34,754 nt of DNA from Candidatus Cloacimonadota bacterium (GTDB lineage Bacteria > Cloacimonadota > Cloacimonadia > JGIOTU-2), in assembly GCA_016932035.1 (NCBI GenBank), contig JAFGDR010000013.1, positions 1 to 34,754 on the forward strand, given 5' to 3'. The notes under the pieces are model-generated. The model saw nothing but the letters and a program-made list of their open reading frames with translations, did no database searches and was not told the DNA's origin. A program made the position numbers and the translations under genes. This document shows, in pieces, positions 32,753 through 34,754 of this stretch; the stretch's first letter is position 1; each line of letters opens with the position of its first letter.

Positions 32753-34754
32753 CTAGTATGGCACTTTACTACTTGCACCAACATTATACTGCCACTTGTC
32801 ATTCACATCACTTGTTTGAACCTGTCCGTTAAGATTAAAGTCAGATTCTATATATCCAGCTTGACCGACCTGTACATTCCAGTAGTCGTTCTTATCACTT
32901 GTTTGAATTTGTCCATTATTGTTTGCGTCACCAGCATACATTGCATAAACATCTGTTTCTACTTGTTTGAAACCTTCATCCCAGACACTACCAGAGGTGG
33001 TAAGATCAATACTTGTTGCCTGGTTTGCAAAATCACCAAAGGTATATGTAATCGCACTCATAATGCCAAGATGATTTCTGTGGTGAATAACAATATAATA
33101 TTCAATATCTGTGGTATAATAGAAGGGGAGGTTGTGATTACCTTCAGTATTAACAATCATACCATTATCAAGAACAAAGGCATTCGCTTCTTTTACTGTC
33201 TCGCCGGTTTCTGTAGTACGTAGTTCAATGTAGATCCAGTCAATCAAGGTGCGATCAACTACATTTGGAAGTGCACCAATGTCTTCAGAATTATATGGTG
33301 AGATTGTTGGAAGTGTCAAGCCGTAATTATTCATTGTTCCACCTGCGATATATGGACCTTCAAGGAATACTTTCATGTCTGCATAAGCAGGAAGGTTATC
33401 CCGTGCAGCAGCGCTCCCATATACCCATTCAGATTGAAAACTTCTTATATGTTTTCCAACGATCTTATCAGCACTATTCTTAGTTTTAGATGGATTAAAA
33501 ACAGAACATATACGATACGCATAAATAGAATCAGATCCTATTGAAGAAATCAACCTTGTTCTATAGTTAGATCCAGTACTTTCAGGTTCCCAATTATCAA
33601 TCACTGTCCATGTTGTATCTGCACTTGGAACTGGATCTATAGATCGATAAACATAATAGTCAGTTACTTCAGCGCAGTTGCCCCCTGTACCTATGTAAAA
33701 TGGATCATCAATCGACACTGTATATGTAAGGAGAATTAATCCACCATTATCATCTGGATTATCTGCAAATACTACACTTGTGGGGGGTGTAGGAGCTGAA
33801 GTTATGATTAAAGTTGTTGGAACAGTATAAGGAGAATCATCCGTATCATTGCTCGTTATAACAATATCAGCGTTATATGTGCTATCTGCTAATCCATTAG
33901 AATCAAATTCTACAAGTATTTCATCAGTAGGATTACTACCAGGTATTGAACCATTTACACTTGATCCTCCATTCAAAGTAATCCAATTATATGATGCTCC
34001 TATTGTACCAGTAATTTGAACATCATCTATACAAACTCCATATCCATAATTAGTTATGCCTTCAAATGCAATATAATAAGTTGAAGAAGGATCGGGTAAT
34101 GTAATTTCCCTTAATGTCCAGTCAGTGGTGTTTGTGGAATATGTTTGTAATAAATTCCATGAACTACCATTTGAAGTCCTGTAATATACTTTTAACTCAT
34201 CTTGATCTCCCAACCATTCTACCATTGCATGATAAAATTTCAATATTACATCACTTACTGAAGCCAAATCAATTTCAGGACTTATAAGTTTTGTTGTTGA
34301 ACTTGTAAAACTACCTAAATACAATAATGCATTATAATTTCCACCATGAGTGCTAGCTGGATTACTAGAATGACCTCCATTCTGATATGTCCAGTCAGTA
34401 GTTCCTATAACATTTTCTTGTGTCCATTCTGAAGGAATACTTCCACCATTTTCAAAATCTTCATTAAATAATAGATCACGATTTTTTGAACCATAGACAA
34501 CAGTTGCTGAGTAATTTAGTGTTTCTTCACCATCATTGCCAATAAACAATGTGTCCAATATTGTATTGTCTTTACTTGAAATCTTAGAGAAAGATTTTGG
34601 ATTTACTGTAATCTCACAAGGATTTAATCCTGATCCTGTCACTGCAAGATAATTTGTTGGATTATCCGGATCATTTGAAGTTATTATTAAATTATTATTA
34701 TAAGGGCCTGATATAGTAGGGGTAAAGGTGAGTTCATAAATTTGACTCTGACCG
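32753..34754 (-). CDS. Secreted multidomain protein with dockerin-like C-terminus (5' part outside window)
   Basis: The frame is open to the right edge, so about 667 C-terminal residues are seen and the start is missing. Order: the end of an Ig-like 'choice-of-anchor' domain (IITSNDPDNPTNYLAVTGSG), another beta domain start, then a MAM/cleaved-adhesin-like jelly roll (FNEDFENGGSIPSEW ... KLISPEIDLASVSDVILKFYHAM ... YYIAFEGITNYGYGVCIDDVQI). A second Ig-like unit (VITSNDTDDSPYTVPTTLII) and a fibronectin-like region (about 280-400) follow. The C-terminus has two calcium-loop repeats, DANNNGQIQTSD and DFNLNGQVQTSD, spaced 29 residues apart, as in type-I dockerins. It is probably a surface or secreted adhesin/enzyme anchored through these repeats. 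No catalytic motif is visible in this part. Confidence 0.85.
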   Translation of the reverse strand, partial: GQSQIYELTFTPTISGPYNNNLIITSNDPDNPTNYLAVTGSGLNPCEITVNPKSFSKISSKDNTILDTLFIGNDGEETLNYSATVVYGSKNRDLLFNEDFENGGSIPSEWTQENVIGTTDWTYQNGGHSSNPASTHGGNYNALLYLGSFTSSTTKLISPEIDLASVSDVILKFYHAMVEWLGDQDELKVYYRTSNGSSWNLLQTYSTNTTDWTLREITLPDPSSTYYIAFEGITNYGYGVCIDDVQITGTIGASYNWITLNGGSSVNGSIPGSNPTDEILVEFDSNGLADSTYNADIVITSNDTDDSPYTVPTTLIITSAPTPPTSVVFADNPDDNGGLILLTYTVSIDDPFYIGTGGNCAEVTDYYVYRSIDPVPSADTTWTVIDNWEPESTGSNYRTRLISSIGSDSIYAYRICSVFNPSKTKNSADKIVGKHIRSFQSEWVYGSAAARDNLPAYADMKVFLEGPYIAGGTMNNYGLTLPTISPYNSEDIGALPNVVDRTLIDWIYIELRTTETGETVKEANAFVLDNGMIVNTEGNHNLPFYYTTDIEYYIVIHHRNHLGIMSAITYTFGDFANQATSIDLTTSGSVWDEGFKQVETDVYAMYAGDANNNGQIQTSDKNDYWNVQVGQAGYIESDFNLNGQVQTSDVNDKWQYNVGASSKVPY

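Noticed and set aside
1-34754. tRNA or rRNA genes, CRISPR arrays, insertion sequences or phage genes
   Set aside because: No cloverleaf, regularly spaced repeats, transposase/integrase motifs or terminal inverted repeats were seen when reading both strands.

Overview
The window comes from a Gram-negative, AT-rich and probably anaerobic bacterium. An outer membrane is implied by the TonB/ExbB/ExbD genes, by Sec and lipoprotein signal peptides, and by one protein ending in an outer-membrane-barrel-like segment. A large secreted protein at the right edge ends in two dockerin-like calcium loops. That style of C-terminus suggests the FCB group, perhaps Cloacimonadota. This placement is inference; there is no rRNA or other marker gene here.

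Left block (1-8515, all plus strand). It starts with an unrecognised secreted/membrane zinc-ribbon protein. Next come two decayed genes: a small membrane gene whose second codon is a stop, and the N-terminal stub of a VCBS/FG-GAP-repeat exported protein. A VirK-like periplasmic protein follows. Then two paralogous membrane diguanylate cyclases (one with a long TPR sensor, one with a short sensor) sit on either side of pyruvate kinase in a tightly spaced, overlapping arrangement. gcvT closes the block before a strong intrinsic terminator.

Middle block 1 (8518-16394, minus strand). This is a series of closely packed accessory genes: an Ntn amidohydrolase fused to a beta-barrel-like domain, a small HEAT-type membrane protein, a half-size EamA transporter, a TMEM175-type channel, a lipoprotein and a SAM methyltransferase. 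An Isf-type iron-sulfur flavoprotein, a class V aminotransferase, an exported DUF362/ferredoxin protein, a YCII protein and a full-size EamA transporter follow. Several of these are separated by fewer than 15 bases.

Middle block 2 (16473-27552, minus strand). This is the most interesting block. It holds a fold-type II PLP enzyme, an allantoinase/hydantoinase-type amidohydrolase, an SsnA-like aminohydrolase, and the molybdopterin and FAD subunits of a xanthine-dehydrogenase-family enzyme. That content recalls the anaerobic purine-catabolism (ssnA/xdhD/ygfM/hyuA/ygeX) clusters of Enterobacteria and gut anaerobes. A complete TonB-ExbB-ExbD energy-transduction module is inserted in the middle, and two thioredoxin-fold proteins follow at the end. 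No 2Fe-2S subunit and no TonB-dependent receptor lie in the window.

Right block (27720-32515, plus strand): an undecaprenyl-phosphate sugar transferase, a TrkH/KtrB + KtrA-type potassium uptake pair, a small membrane protein and an adenylate-kinase-like P-loop protein, closed by a probable terminator. At the right edge, on the minus strand, is the 5'-truncated secreted multidomain protein.
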